Source of the DNA: Glebionis coronaria
Taxonomy: Eukaryota > Streptophyta > Magnoliopsida > Asterales > Asteraceae
Assembly: GCA_025667525.1 (NCBI GenBank)
Contig: CM046876.1
Coordinates: 85,787,512 to 85,851,511 of the forward strand
Direction of reading: 5' to 3'
Length of the DNA: 64,000 bases
A program made the position numbers and the translations under genes. Below, piece after piece: positions 47,747-59,068 of the stretch. The notes under the pieces were generated by a model. That model saw nothing but the letters and a program-made list of their open reading frames with translations. It had not been told where the DNA came from and searched no databases. Numbering within the stretch: position 1 is the stretch's first letter; the number at the start of each line of letters is the position of its first letter.

Positions 47747-49891
47747 CATTGAGGGGATCGAGTCGAGCTCATGACTCGGTAATCAAAAACGAGGTGCCTC
47801 GTGGGGGAGATCCCATGCTTATCCTTTTATGCTTACTAATAACTAATGAGGGGATTTGTGCCCTTCCAACTCGTTGTCACGTGATTGTTTGTGATTGTGT
47901 TATCTAGATCATCATTATCATCATCTATGATTGAAGACTCTCGTGTTCGTTTACGTGAGCCTCCATCGTTTGCTTGAAGAAGTTTTTCACGAATCCATTG
48001 ACATATCCTTTATTATTCTAACAATTATCTTTTAGCATAATTCATAAACGGCTTTAGATATATTGTCGATCAGCCTTTCCATGCTAGATCCTAAGTATTC
48101 CACCTTTAGACTCGAAACATTGAGGACAATGTTTACTTTTAGTATGGGGGTGAATAGATACTTGATTTGCTACGCCCTCACATTTTTGCAACTTTCTATG
48201 TTTTGTTTTGTTGCTAATAAGGATAAAAATGGCCAAATTTTAAAATTTTTCTTAGTTTTCATAAGTGTTTTTAAGACACGAATGTATATTTTCCGATGGG
48301 TAGAATAAGAGCTAATTTTTGACTTGATGGGCATTTGGAGCCATTTACATTCATTAACCCGCTCAATTCAAGTTTTGCTAGACTTTTATATAGGGAACTT
48401 TAAAACGCTAAAGTCTTAACTCATTCGGGTTAAGAACAAGAAATTTTCGCAAGTTCCTATAATTGATCCTAGAAAGTCACTTATCAAGGGAACTATAAAA
48501 TGCATTCTCTAAAATTGAAAAAGTCCAAGAAAGTGCAAGATCCTATAGGTGGCTTGAAAACCCAAAACTTTGATTTGATATAGTCTTAATGAAAGCTAAT
48601 CCAAATTTGGCTTAATTTTGACTTGCATGGCTATGTATTCACGAGTCTCTTTAATTATAGGTCTTTATATAGTGAAGAACGAGAAGTGATAGAGTTAGAC
48701 AAGTGATCATGCTAAACGTAGAACATGAAAATGTTCTTTCAAAAACTCATATGTTTTTAATTGTGGCTTTTTCTTCCCATAAGATCAATGCATTAGGAAT
48801 AAAAATAATTGCAATAAGTAAGGTCGTACGATTTTAAAGGTTACTTAGCCTCTAGCGCAAGATCGTTTAAAAGTTGCTCGGGGTTGAATAGAGTTCATAG
48901 CCAAGGCATAACTTATTGAAGCAGGACGCGAAGATTGGTGAAGATCCAAAAAGGCCCTAACAAGGCATGAGGAGCTCAATTTTTTGCTAAAGATCAAAGA
49001 TGATGTGAAGTATCATTATTCCTAAATCAATATGAAGGATCGAGACACACGACGAAAAGCAATTACTCCCTTAAAAATCATGGAGAAAATCTATCCAAAA
49101 AGACCCTTACAAGGTATGAGGATAAATATATCCAAGTCCGAAAAGGAGGCGGATCGTTGTATATCAAAGTCCAAAATACGGATTGAAGAAAAATGAGGAA
49201 GTCGTGGTCCAAATATGAAGAATCTCTCAAAAACGTCAAGTGAAGAAATTCCAATATATGAAGAGAAGACCATAATTTCAAGAACGTCTTCCCAAGATTT
49301 GAAGTATGAAGTACATGCCAAATATCGGTCCGAGAAAGGTCTCAAATCGTGAAACGAGTTATGCCAAGATATGAACTTAAAGAGATACACGATACGCCGT
49401 TTTAAAAGATTTTGTCCTTAGGCTAACTATCGATTAAATCGTGCTACTTTGCTTTCGGACTAATAACTACTCAAATAAGTCAATATGAATCACTTGTGAT
49501 CCATGACAAATAGTTAAAAAATTCTTGTAACCCATTTCCTTTTATAATAACTAGGATTGCGTGGAGAAAAAGTATTACACAATATGGACGTATGAGTAGT
49601 GTTAGCATTGTGACTTGTACCAACAATGATCTCGTTTTTGCACTTAGCATGGAATGTATGACAATCAAGGAGGACGAAATTTACTCTAAGGGACATTTAC
49701 TTGTTTTTATTCTTTGACCTTAAAAGTCACATTCGTGATGAAAATCATACATTATGTCTTTACACATCTTCGTAGTATTATTGCAAGTCTTTTACTTTTC
49801 AATAAAGGGTAATAAAATTGAACTTTTGTGATGCTTAGATACTTTATTCTAGCATTGCGTGAGGGCACGGCAATGGCTCAGTATGGGGGAG
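47747..49891 (+). other. Athila 3' non-coding region with polypurine tract
   Basis: 2.1 kb between pol and the 3' LTR. An ATTGAGGACAATGTTTAC...TATGGGGG segment (about 48120-48150) resembles the internal purine tract often seen after pol in Athila elements. The last bases AGTATGGGGGAG (49880-49891) are the polypurine tract that primes plus-strand synthesis. Short ORFs (48063-48308; 49078-49390 on the - strand) show no domain. No env-like ORF or membrane segment was recognised. Confidence 0.7.
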
Positions 49892-52800
49892 TGATGAGAT
49901 GGCATTTATACATGATCTCATCGTTCTTTTCGGGCTTTAAATGCACTAAAATGTCATAAAATACCATATATATGCTTGTGTTTGTTTACTTGTGTATGTT
50001 AGGTATGTATATCGTGAAAAAGACAATAGATCACAAGAAACAAGGAAAAACGGACACGAGAAACGAAGCCGTACAAAGAACCGGGGCCTAGTTCATGAAT
50101 TATCCAACATTTACCCTTGAAAACTTGAAGATATGCAAGATTGATCATTAAACAATTAAGAAATGACACTTAAAACCCTTGTGAATTCATAATTACAAGT
50201 TTGGTCCCTTAAGTTTGTCAAAATTGCTAAAAGGTCCTTCAACTTTGAAGAAATGGCAAGATTAGTCCCTCATCAAATCTAATTTGTCAATTATGGTCCC
50301 TCATGAAGGCAAACATCTATTGAAGACCTTTGAAGATAAAGAAAGTCCAAATTCAGTCCCTCAATTATGGAAAAATGGCAAAAACAACCCTTTAAACCTT
50401 TTCACCAAAGTTTTGTGGCAAAAGTATAAACTTGGAAAGTTTATTAACAAAGGAAAACGGATTTGAAAGCTTAAAAACTTGTTTTACCACCTTTCTGAAA
50501 ACACAAGGGCCAAAGGTGTCTATTTGAAACATTCAAACTCAAAATGCGCCAAACAAACACCTTTCCCCAAAATTGGATCAAAACCTTTACTGTTTACCAT
50601 TCATCAACCCAGTTACCATCCCACTTAAAACAAAGGGTAAATTTCAATTACCCATTCCCACACTTGATTCACACGCCCAGAAACCTATCCCACACATAAA
50701 ACCTTAACCTCCACTCACCAATGGACCCCACACCCAAAACCGTTTCACCCATCACATGACAACTTATTTCCCAAGGATTGCCACGTGTCAAGATCAACAA
50801 CCAAGACTCTTAGCGTAACCCCAAAGCTAAAATGAACGTCCATGATGCATTTGGACAGCTCATTCCATCAAATGATCTAGAAGACCTCGAGGACAATTTG
50901 GGAATTTCAGTTCTAGGGTTTATGAATAGTGTTAGGCTAGCATTTGCCTATAAAAGGAGAGCTCAGTCTGTGAGAGTCCATTTGTTCTAGTTTTACCTTT
51001 TAAACTTGTAATTCCTTTTTAAAGTTTATAAAAGTTGGTATCTTAAGAAAATTGTAATTCCTTTTTATGTTTTTGAAAGTTGGTGTTGTTTAAAGGTGAT
51101 TCTGAGTTCCATTTGTTGTTATAATTGTGCTTGAATCATTTGGTTCAAGGACGTTTATGTTTGGTAAGGTTTTTCAAGTTTGAAAAAGCTTGAAAAGAGG
51201 TTTATGAATTTGCTTATTTTTGTGTACTAATCCTTAACCAAAAGCTATAAGCTCTTGCAAGTTTGTTGACACCAAGCTTGTGAAGGGATTAGGCCTTTGG
51301 TTGGGCTGTTTGTTCATTGTGTTGAAGAAATCAAGCCCATGAGTTTCTGCTTTGAAACATCAACCAAGGCATTCATCCATTTTTCTTATTGAAGTACCTT
51401 GGTCTTGTTCTAGTTGTTGAACATGGTCCAAGGAGCATTGCTGGTCCTCCTAGGATGTTATGGAGGACATGTATAACCTCTTGTTAAGATTCCTCTAAAA
51501 AATCATATGATCTTGTCTGTTTTGCATTTTGGTATGTGATTTGGTGATTCTGTGTTTGTGCTTTATGTTTTATGGTTGCAATCTGTTAGTTGTCACCTAG
51601 TGTAGCTACTTGAATGATAAAATTAGTAGGTTATGTTTAAAAATCACAAGTTGCTTTGAAAAGTGCTTATTAAAGGACTGTTTGGGATTACTGGTTCATA
51701 AGGCCTTGTGGCCTTGTGCCCTTGGTTCTTAGGGTTTGGGAAGTCTAAACAAGTCATTTTGAACAAGTTTTAGTCATTGGTTAAGTTTCTGAAAGTTTGG
51801 AAAAAGGATTGGAAGTTTTGCTAAAATCTGATAAAAGTGTTTTTGAGATTGGTCAAACACATCAGATCCAATAACTTCTTTGTTAGTTGGATCTAAGGTC
51901 TGAAATCAGGTTTGGGAATAGTTTGGGTGATAAGCTATCTATTGGTTATCTGGTTGTTGAATTTGGTGGCTTATTGTATTTATTATAGCTTATCAAAGTT
52001 GGTTGAAGTGGTCATTTGCATCAGCAAAGTGACCACCTCATTTGGTGATTGCATTGGTATTTCTAGTTTGAGGATTGTTGTTTTGTTGCTTGAATCATAT
52101 TTGTGTGCTGCTTGTGAGGTTATTTGGCTACTTGGATTTATTTGTGGATAGCTTATAAGCTTACTGGCTTATTGTCTTATTTGTGCCGAAACTTGTCAAG
52201 TCTACTCAACTAGTAGGCCTTGATTCACAAGGTTTGCACTCAAGCCTTGACTAGCAGGGTGAAAAACAAGTCTAAACACTTCATTAAGTCTGTCAACGTC
52301 CAATTTGTGCTTGTCAGCGTTTGAATTTCACTTATCAGCGTTTGACTTTTGGTCAAACTTGGTCCATATCTTATTGAATCTGTTTTGCTTATTGGTACAT
52401 GCAATAACTTGGTTTTTGTAATAGAACTCATTTTTCTCAGCTTAATATTAAGTCTGGAAGGTTACAAGTCTTTTGGTTAAGCTTTTGCTAGGAAACTAGC
52501 TTATTTGGCTTTTTCAGAGTGCTTATTGGTTCTCATAGCTTATTCTACTTAGATTTTTGTGATTTTCTTGATTGATTATTCTTAGTTAAGCTATTTGTGA
52601 GCTTTTGCAAAAAACTAGAGCTTCTGAAACAGCCTAGAACTCAAACCTGACTATTTTGTCTTTTAGTGGATTTGTACTTTCTTATTTCTGGCTTATTGAG
52701 TGTGCTTTTTCAAAATTTCTTTTTACAGATCTCTTTAGTATCCCAAAAGAAGGTTGTGTGTCAAATTAGAGCTTATGGCATTAGCTTATTGCTTAATGGG

Positions 52801-53775
52801 CTTAATGGCCAATAAAGATAAACTGTTTGATCATTAAGCTGTGATAAGCTCACTTTCAGCTTTTGGGCCTTCAGAGTTTTGTGTTTAGAATTGAATTTTG
52901 AGTCAGATAGTGCTTTTCCAAGTCTTTTGGGCTTATTTTGACTCTTTGGGCTAAAAAGCCCAATATGCTTGACTGTTTTGGGTTTTGGCCCATTTGAGGG
53001 CCCAATTGGGGTATTCTGGTCATTTCACTTTCATTTTCTGTTTTATTAGGTCAAAATAAACTAGTTTGTAAGTTTTTAGAATTTTTTGTAATTTTGGATT
53101 TTTAATATTATTTTATTATTATTTTTCAAATTTCACATTTTTGCAATTTTATATTTTTCATAGTTTAAATACATTAAAATAGGATTTTTGCAACTTTTAT
53201 ATTAATTTTATCATCTTTAGATTATTTTTTATAATTATTTTAAGTTTTAATAGTTCTTAAATCATTTTAAATAGTTTTTGTTAGTTTAAAATTTTCTAAA
53301 AATAGTTTTTAATCTTTTTAGGTCACTTTAGAGGTTTACCAATTTAAAAATCTTTATTTGGGCTTTTTGATAATTAATTTGATTTTTAGGGCTTTAATTA
53401 GCATTTAAAAAGTGAATATTTAATTAATTAAAAAGTTTGAAAAAATTTTGATCAGTGGTCAACTCTTAGTCTATTTATTTTGATTTTTGGTGAATTTTTG
53501 GTAATTTTTAGAATTAATTTTTATTTTACCTCATTTTACGGTTTTACGTTAAGTCGTAGTAGTAATTAATTTCACGTCTTCGTCGTCCTCTTTTCTCATC
53601 TCCTTCTAACCAATATTAATCTCAAACCAATTACGAATTATTCACACACAAATACCTCCTTGGGAAACGAACTTTCACATCATAAGGGTCATTAGTGTTG
53701 ATTTTCCTAAATCGTCACTTAATACTTTTCCCTATTTACGCTCTTTTCCTAAAGAGTAGTAAAACTCTACAATCA
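49892..53775 (+). repeat. Athila 3' LTR
   Basis: 3884 bp. The 100-bp excess over the 5' LTR is mainly two insertions or retained segments: about 70 bp at 50400-50472 (GGCAAAAGTATAAACTTGG...) and a 42-bp triplication zone at 52291-52345, where the unit TGTCAGCGTTTGAATTTCACT occurs in tandem. It ends CTACAATCA followed by GTAGC. Confidence 0.95.
52291..52346. repeat. 21-bp iterons in the Athila 3' LTR
   Basis: Three units at 52291, 52312 and 52333 share TGTCARCGT as core; the 5' LTR has only one (about 39952). On the reverse strand the first two units read AACGCTGACAAGCACAAATT and onward to GGACGTTGACA, which matches the Copia-B LTR at 28 of 31 positions. Confidence 0.85.
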
Positions 53776-53780
53776 GTAGC
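53776..53780. repeat. Athila target site duplication (right copy)
   Basis: GTAGC, matching GTAAC at 37618-37622 except for one base. Confidence 0.75.
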
Positions 53781-54265
53781 GGAATACGAATATCACATTA
53801 ACCAATTACATTTCAAAAGTAGATGTCCTAAAATGGTACATCACGATGCGATAACAACAATCGAGTTCAAATCAGTCAATATGTGATCGATTACGGAACA
53901 ATATATACGTACCCAAGGTATCAAACGAGTTTCATACTCGTACTCAGATAATAAATTAATTATCGAGATCAGTGATTGGCGGCGAGGGAAAAATCTATAA
54001 AATCGCATAATAAAATTCACTATAATCACGCGAGGACCATTGCTTCACCCGCAATGGCTTTAAAAAACATAGTATGTACACACATATACATACAATCGTT
54101 CCTATATACACATAGGATCACACAATTAAAACCAAGCATTGGTTTCTAAAAGCCATGAGCGCGCGGATACTTTGTCAGGCAACAAAACAATTTTGCAAAA
54201 GAGTTGTTATAGTCTAGGTTTCAAAAATGACCTAGTTCTCTATAACAAGTGCTCTGATACCAATT
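53781..54265 (-). other. Gypsy-M leader with primer binding site
   Basis: On the - strand TGGTATCAGAGC (54262-54251) starts 3 nt after the LTR end and is an exact complement of the initiator Met tRNA 3' end. The adjoining ACTTGTTATAGAGAAC resembles the corresponding position in the Tekay elements. The remaining 470 bp up to the Athila insertion has no coding trace. Confidence 0.8.
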
Positions 54266-57200
54266 TGTAACACCCCCAAACTCACAAGGCAGCGGATACT
54301 CAACTTTGCGTGTTATTTCATAGCACATCGCACATAGTCATAGAAAACGACCTCAAAAGAGACGTTTTATAAAATAAACCATTTGATAATTTTATAAATA
54401 TCATAGTTTAATAAAAAGAGGTCCCAATAAATATTTAAAACTTTACGAGATATAAAGATTTGTCAAATGTATCGAATGGAAATTGTTTGCTTTGCCTTTA
54501 CTTTATCTCGTGCAGCTCCATGCTCCAGCTGATCATAAACCTATACACCTGAGAATACATGCTAAACTGTCAACACAACGGTTGAGTGAATTCATAGGTT
54601 TTTAAATAAATAATAATGGGTTTTTAAATAAATCATAAAGCTTTTGAACACAAGAATCTCATCCACTGTCAATATTGTAACACATACAATACTCAAAGTT
54701 CGCGCTATTCCACTAAGACATGACATCGAAGCCTTAAGTATAAATGATGCCCTAGTCAGGTATCTTGCCTAATACCCCTTACTTCTCATACAACACACCT
54801 GGCTGAGCCTCCAACCCACAGGTGCGACCTGCCCAGGTGGGGGCCATCCTCGATTTATCCATCCGTCTGTACCAGCGCGTGCCCATCATAGGTAGTTAAC
54901 GGTTCATGGGTTTATAAGGACTTTCTAAATTTTGGCAATACAACACTTAGCAAATAGCGGTTCACAAACAATACAATCAACACTTGTGTTCATCTTTCAA
55001 AAGCATTTAATCAAACATCTTACATTCATTTACAACAACTTGTATCCGTTCAAATCATTTAGTCAAACCTCGCATGTTTATTCATAAACATGTATCCTCT
55101 CAAAACCATATATTTTTATACCAAGAACATGTATTCCCCTCGCGGGTTTATAAACACATATAATGCAGTAAAGCGAGGCTATGAACTCAACTGATATAGC
55201 GATTACACTTTTATAGAGAACAAACGTCTAATAGCCGATACTCGACTTCACGAGATATCAATCACTCATTGATCGAGAACGAGATGCCCAACGACCAATA
55301 TATAACCGAACGAGACCTAATATAACGAGACGCGTCTTAGGATCGAGACTAGACATAATCATATATATGTAAATAGCTCACTTTAGTCAGTTTGGACATT
55401 GTATAAGTTTTATAAAACTTTTCATAAGATTTTTAAGAACAATCCACCATGTATTATCCAATTATGACATTTAAGCCCAATAAAGCCCATTAGTGGCCAT
55501 TACAAGTTTATATAATTTAGCTCATTTTTGAACTTAGTTTTATACTCCAAATACATTATTAATCTCAGGTCCAATAATGGCCAAATAACCATTGTAAGTG
55601 TAAGTTGGGCTTTTGTGGCACAAGTACACTTTATATACTTTTCGGTTTCTAAAACACCCCAAAATGATGTCGAATTAATATTTCAAGATGATCGGGTCTC
55701 GGGTATTCTAATTATCAATATATAAATGAGTCTCGACTCCTCAATAAATGGTTCCTGTCACCTTGTGTTATATAAAAATGGTAAAGTTTTACGTTATATC
55801 AATATGGTTTAATTTTACAAATTCTCAACATACCTCATAAATTTGGTCGTTTCTCCTAAACCTTAAGTCTTATAGGTGAGATATTTATATCAAAATCAAT
55901 ATTAACTCATGTAATTTACTGATCTCAAGCATATATAACCTTAAGTTGTGTTTAATATAGCTTAGATGTTCATTTTATCATTAGAAGTATGGCTTGTGAA
56001 TCGCAGCCAACTTCGGTTTCACCGTTTTGCCCGCCATTTTCAAACCGTTTATCCGTAGAAAACTATCCAATTGATTCTAATCCTACATGATTTTATCTAC
56101 AACTTTTAGTTTTACATATTCATATGTTGGTATACGAAATTTATTAGTAAACAGCCCATCTTTCCAGCAGGTCAAGTCTGAGCTAATTTAGTAAGTCGGT
56201 CGTAACTTACTATCCGGGAATCGCCACGGTACTTGCCAACCGGAGAAATACTCATACATGTATCATCATTTAGTACTCAAAACCCACTGATCAATAACTT
56301 TAACCATGTTTTCTAACTGATCACAGTTTACCCTTTTACTAATTTGATTCTAGGCTTGTTTATCAACCTTTAATCCATTACAATACGTATACAATGTCAT
56401 CAAACTTCTAAATAAACTAATAGGATATAAATTTACAGCGCTTAAATATTAAATATACATAATCAAATGGTTACACATATAAAATGAAAATAGAAATATC
56501 AAATGGGCAAAGATGATCCTTACAAGAAAGAAATGAAGAGCAACAATTAACAACTATATACTCAAATCAACTCTTGATTCCAAATCATCATAAGACTACC
56601 CAAATATTGACTTCTCATGATTTATATACCCATGAAAAATACTCTTTTACTTCAGCCCTAACTTATTACAAAAATTTCTTAGTACATCTTGAGTTAAAAG
56701 AAATCATCACCAAGAACAAATGATGATAAAACAAAACCTCAATTTTTGATCAAAACAACTAGCTATTATTCAGTAGTGATGGTGTTTTGTGGCCTGATAT
56801 AGCTCGGCAAAACAAGGACAAAATAAAAGAGTAGTTTACTTGCTTTTGAAAAATATGAAGGATAAGTGAGAATAACTTTTGTATGAAATGGATATGTATG
56901 TAAACATGCTATATTGACGTGTAAGATTAAGATGAAGGATAAGTGTTAATACAAGAAAACAAAACTATGGATCTAATGATTTGTCATACAATAGGTCAAG
57001 AAAAGTAGGCAAGGGTTATACTAGTATGTTTTCATTTGATAAATATTTACTATAAATGATAAAGCGGGTATTGTCAAAGACCGATATTTTAAAAGATACG
57101 CGACATAAAAGTTATACGTCAAACACGAAAAATAAACTCTTAATATAAAATAAAAACAACGATATTTGGAGAACTTTGATATTTCGCTTAATAAACGAGG

Positions 57201-57551
57201 ACTTATAATTTAATTGTTATTAACGCGTCATATAAACGAATGACGCCTAAAGGCTTAACGTAAATTACGAAGAATGCTCGTAAAATGAGAAATTAAAACC
57301 ACGACAATAAAAATATTTCTATGTTATAAGAAGGATATTTACAGTCGATGACGGACATAGACTTATCGATAAATAATAAATGACACGTATATGATACGTT
57401 AATGCCCTAACCTTGTCGGTTAGCCGAGAATTCAATATTATTCGTCGAACGAACATGACAAATAAAAGGCGAGTAGTAAATATTTGTTCAAATATTAGAA
57501 ATAAGATTAGAGCTCGGTCTAAATATTGATTTTAATGTTCGGGTTACTACA
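54266..57551 (-). repeat. Gypsy-M 5' LTR
   Basis: 3286 bp, on the - strand from TGTAGTAACCCGAAC to GGGGGTGTTACA. Segments match the Tekay LTRs, notably GAGTTCATAGCCTCGC and ATAAACCCGCGAGGG (about 55190-55130), which pair as CCTCGC/GCGAGG, and ATGAATTCACTC near 54590. A G/C-rich patch with CACCTGGGCAGGTCGCACC lies at about 54815-54840. Small ORFs inside are not genes. Confidence 0.85.
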
Positions 57552-58481
57552 TATTATTCCATAACTAATATTAACCTAAGTTCATGATTAATTAAATTAA
57601 TTATTAATCATGTTTAATTAATTTAATTTCTTGTTGAATAATATAACTTGTAAAAATTTATACTTGTAAAAATTTAGTCATGAACCGAACCCGTGAATTT
57701 AATTTGAACATGTCGTGAACCGGACCAGAAACCCCATGAACCGGACCAACCAAACACACCTTTAACAGTGGCGAAACGGCTTGGCCGGTCACGACTTTTT
57801 ATGTAAAATCACCACCGGCTTAAGCCGGTGGTTCCCTCTCGGCTAGCCGCTGACCACAGCAAGTTCCCACCGGCTGTGTGCCGGTGGTTTTCCCTGCGGC
57901 GCCTGCGGTTCCCCCTGCTAGACCAAAACCGCCACCGGCTTGAGCCGTTGGTTGTGGCTTGTTGCTGCCGAGACCCCAACCAAACCACAAGGCCACCCCG
58001 ACTCGCGTCGGGGTCCCTTGTTCATGATGCCGACCGAGACCAACCACACCGAGACTCGAAGTCTCGGTTGGTGGTGCGAACCAAAGCAAGCCGAGAGCCA
58101 TGGGGCTCTCGGTTGGATGTCGGCCGAGCAGAACCAACCCACAAACCCTTCTTTTATTTAATCCATGATGGCCCAACGTGTTTTTAATTACTTGTTTTTA
58201 TATGATCACATGTTTCATGTTTTTAATTAAATAAAAGAATCAAAAGAAAAAGGATTACGAGTTACTGAATGCGTGTAACGAATGGAGGTTAATAACACGA
58301 ACACAATACTTGAATTTATTCAACCAAAATCGATCAAACACCTCTCCTTGGTGTTGATTTTGCCGGTGGCCAAAGAGAAAAGAAAGGCTAGGGTTTTTTA
58401 TTTTTATTAAAAACTCTGTTAATGAAAACATATTTCCCTTTTTTGTTATTTTAATAAGACCAAACATGGGCTTGGCCCTCC
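57552..58481. other. Unassigned interval between Gypsy-M and Copia-B
   Basis: 930 bp. The left part (57552-57640) is very AT-rich with a stem CATGATTAAT/ATTAATCATG (57583-57612). The centre (57770-58140) is the most GC-rich stretch of the window and holds a series of hairpins. The right part (58150-58481) is AT-rich with no recognised gene. ORFs of 118-119 codons on both strands (57820-58187) follow from the palindromic, GC-rich sequence and show no domain. Confidence 0.55.
57811..58112. repeat. Series of perfect GC-rich hairpins
   Basis: Successive inverted repeats: 57811-57832 (perfect 22-bp palindrome around CCACCGGCTTAAGCCGGTGG), 57840-57849 (CGGCTAGCCG), 57867-57887 (CCACCGGC/GCCGGTGG, loop TGTGT), 57932-57951 (CCACCGGCT/AGCCGTTGG, one mismatch), 57995-58014 (ACCCCGAC/GTCGGGGT, loop TCGC), 58048-58068 (ACCGAGACT/AGTCTCGGT, loop CGA) and 58091-58112 (CCGAGAGCC/GGCTCTCGG, loop ATGG). 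The six main ones have centres 44-65 bp apart. Confidence 0.93.
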
Positions 58482-58973
58482 TGTTGGGAATAAAATATAT
58501 CCGAGACACTTGAACGCTGACAAGAACAATTTGGACGTTGATAGGAAGAAGTCAAGCGTTGACAAGTCAAACGTTAACAGGAAGAAGTCAAGCGTTGATA
58601 AGAAGAAGTCAAGCACTGATAGAAGACTTAGTCTACATGTTTTGTATTTCTAGTAAAGATATGTTCGACATTGTATTTTCTATGTTTATCTTTACCTAAA
58701 ATAGCTGATACATAGACTCTTGTACAAGGCTCCTTAGTCTATAAAAAGAGGTCCTTAGGTTTTAGTTTTATATATGTTTTACACTTTCATTGTACGCAAG
58801 TTCGTTTTATCAATTAAAGTGAAAGTTTGATTTATCTTGTTTGTGTGTTCTTGTTTAAGTATTAATTCCGCATAATACTTGAATTGTTACATATACAACA
58901 AAGTTTCTCTACGTGCTTAACTTGATTTAATATTGTTTACACAAGCTAAATCGATCTAAGTTTGGGATCAACA
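58482..58973 (+). repeat. Copia-B 5' LTR
   Basis: 492 bp, TGTTG...CAACA. A TATA box CTATAAAAAG lies at 58739-58748. U3 contains six tandem iterons (58513-58622) described separately. The LTR ends directly before the PBS. Confidence 0.93.
58513..58622 (+). repeat. 21-22 bp iterons in Copia-B U3
   Basis: Cores at 58513 (AACGCTGACAAG), 58535 (ACGTTGATAGG), 58555 (AGCGTTGACAAG), 58570 (AACGTTAACAGG), 58591 (AGCGTTGATAAG) and 58612 (AGCACTGATAG), mostly 21-22 bp apart and joined by GAAGAAGTCA. They lie about 120-230 bp upstream of the TATA box. Confidence 0.88.
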
Positions 58974-58975
58974 AG

Positions 58976-58987
58976 TGGTATCAGAGC
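58976..58987 (+). other. Copia-B primer binding site
   Basis: TGGTATCAGAGC, exact complement of the initiator Met tRNA 3' end, 2 nt after the LTR. Confidence 0.92.
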
Positions 58988-59068
58988 TTGTTGAAAAACT
59001 TTGATCTAAAGAACACAAAAACCCTAAATCACCAAAAACCCTAATTTTCAAGATACCCTAAAAACAAC

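Larger units (their letters stand above)
37623..53775 (+). mobile_element. Athila-like Ty3/Gypsy retrotransposon
   Basis: 16.15 kb. Two long LTRs (3784 and 3884 bp) start TGATGAGATGGC and end CTACAATCA. A tRNA-Asp-type PBS, a leader, gag with a Cys-His knuckle, protease, RT, RNase H and integrase follow in Gypsy order, then a 2.1 kb non-coding tail and a polypurine tract. The gag start (ANRTMMELLQAPTEG) and PBS type are typical of the Athila lineage. The env-like ORF seen in some Athila members is not visible. Inserted in Gypsy-M on the opposite strand. Confidence 0.92.

Noticed and set aside
57820..58187. Two overlapping ~119-codon ORFs on opposite strands
   Set aside because: GC-rich palindromic DNA tends to stay open on both strands; no domain, no codon or start context to support either.
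58255..58509. 84-codon - strand ORF spanning the left edge of Copia-B
   Set aside because: Crosses an LTR boundary, so it cannot be a pre-existing gene; no domain.
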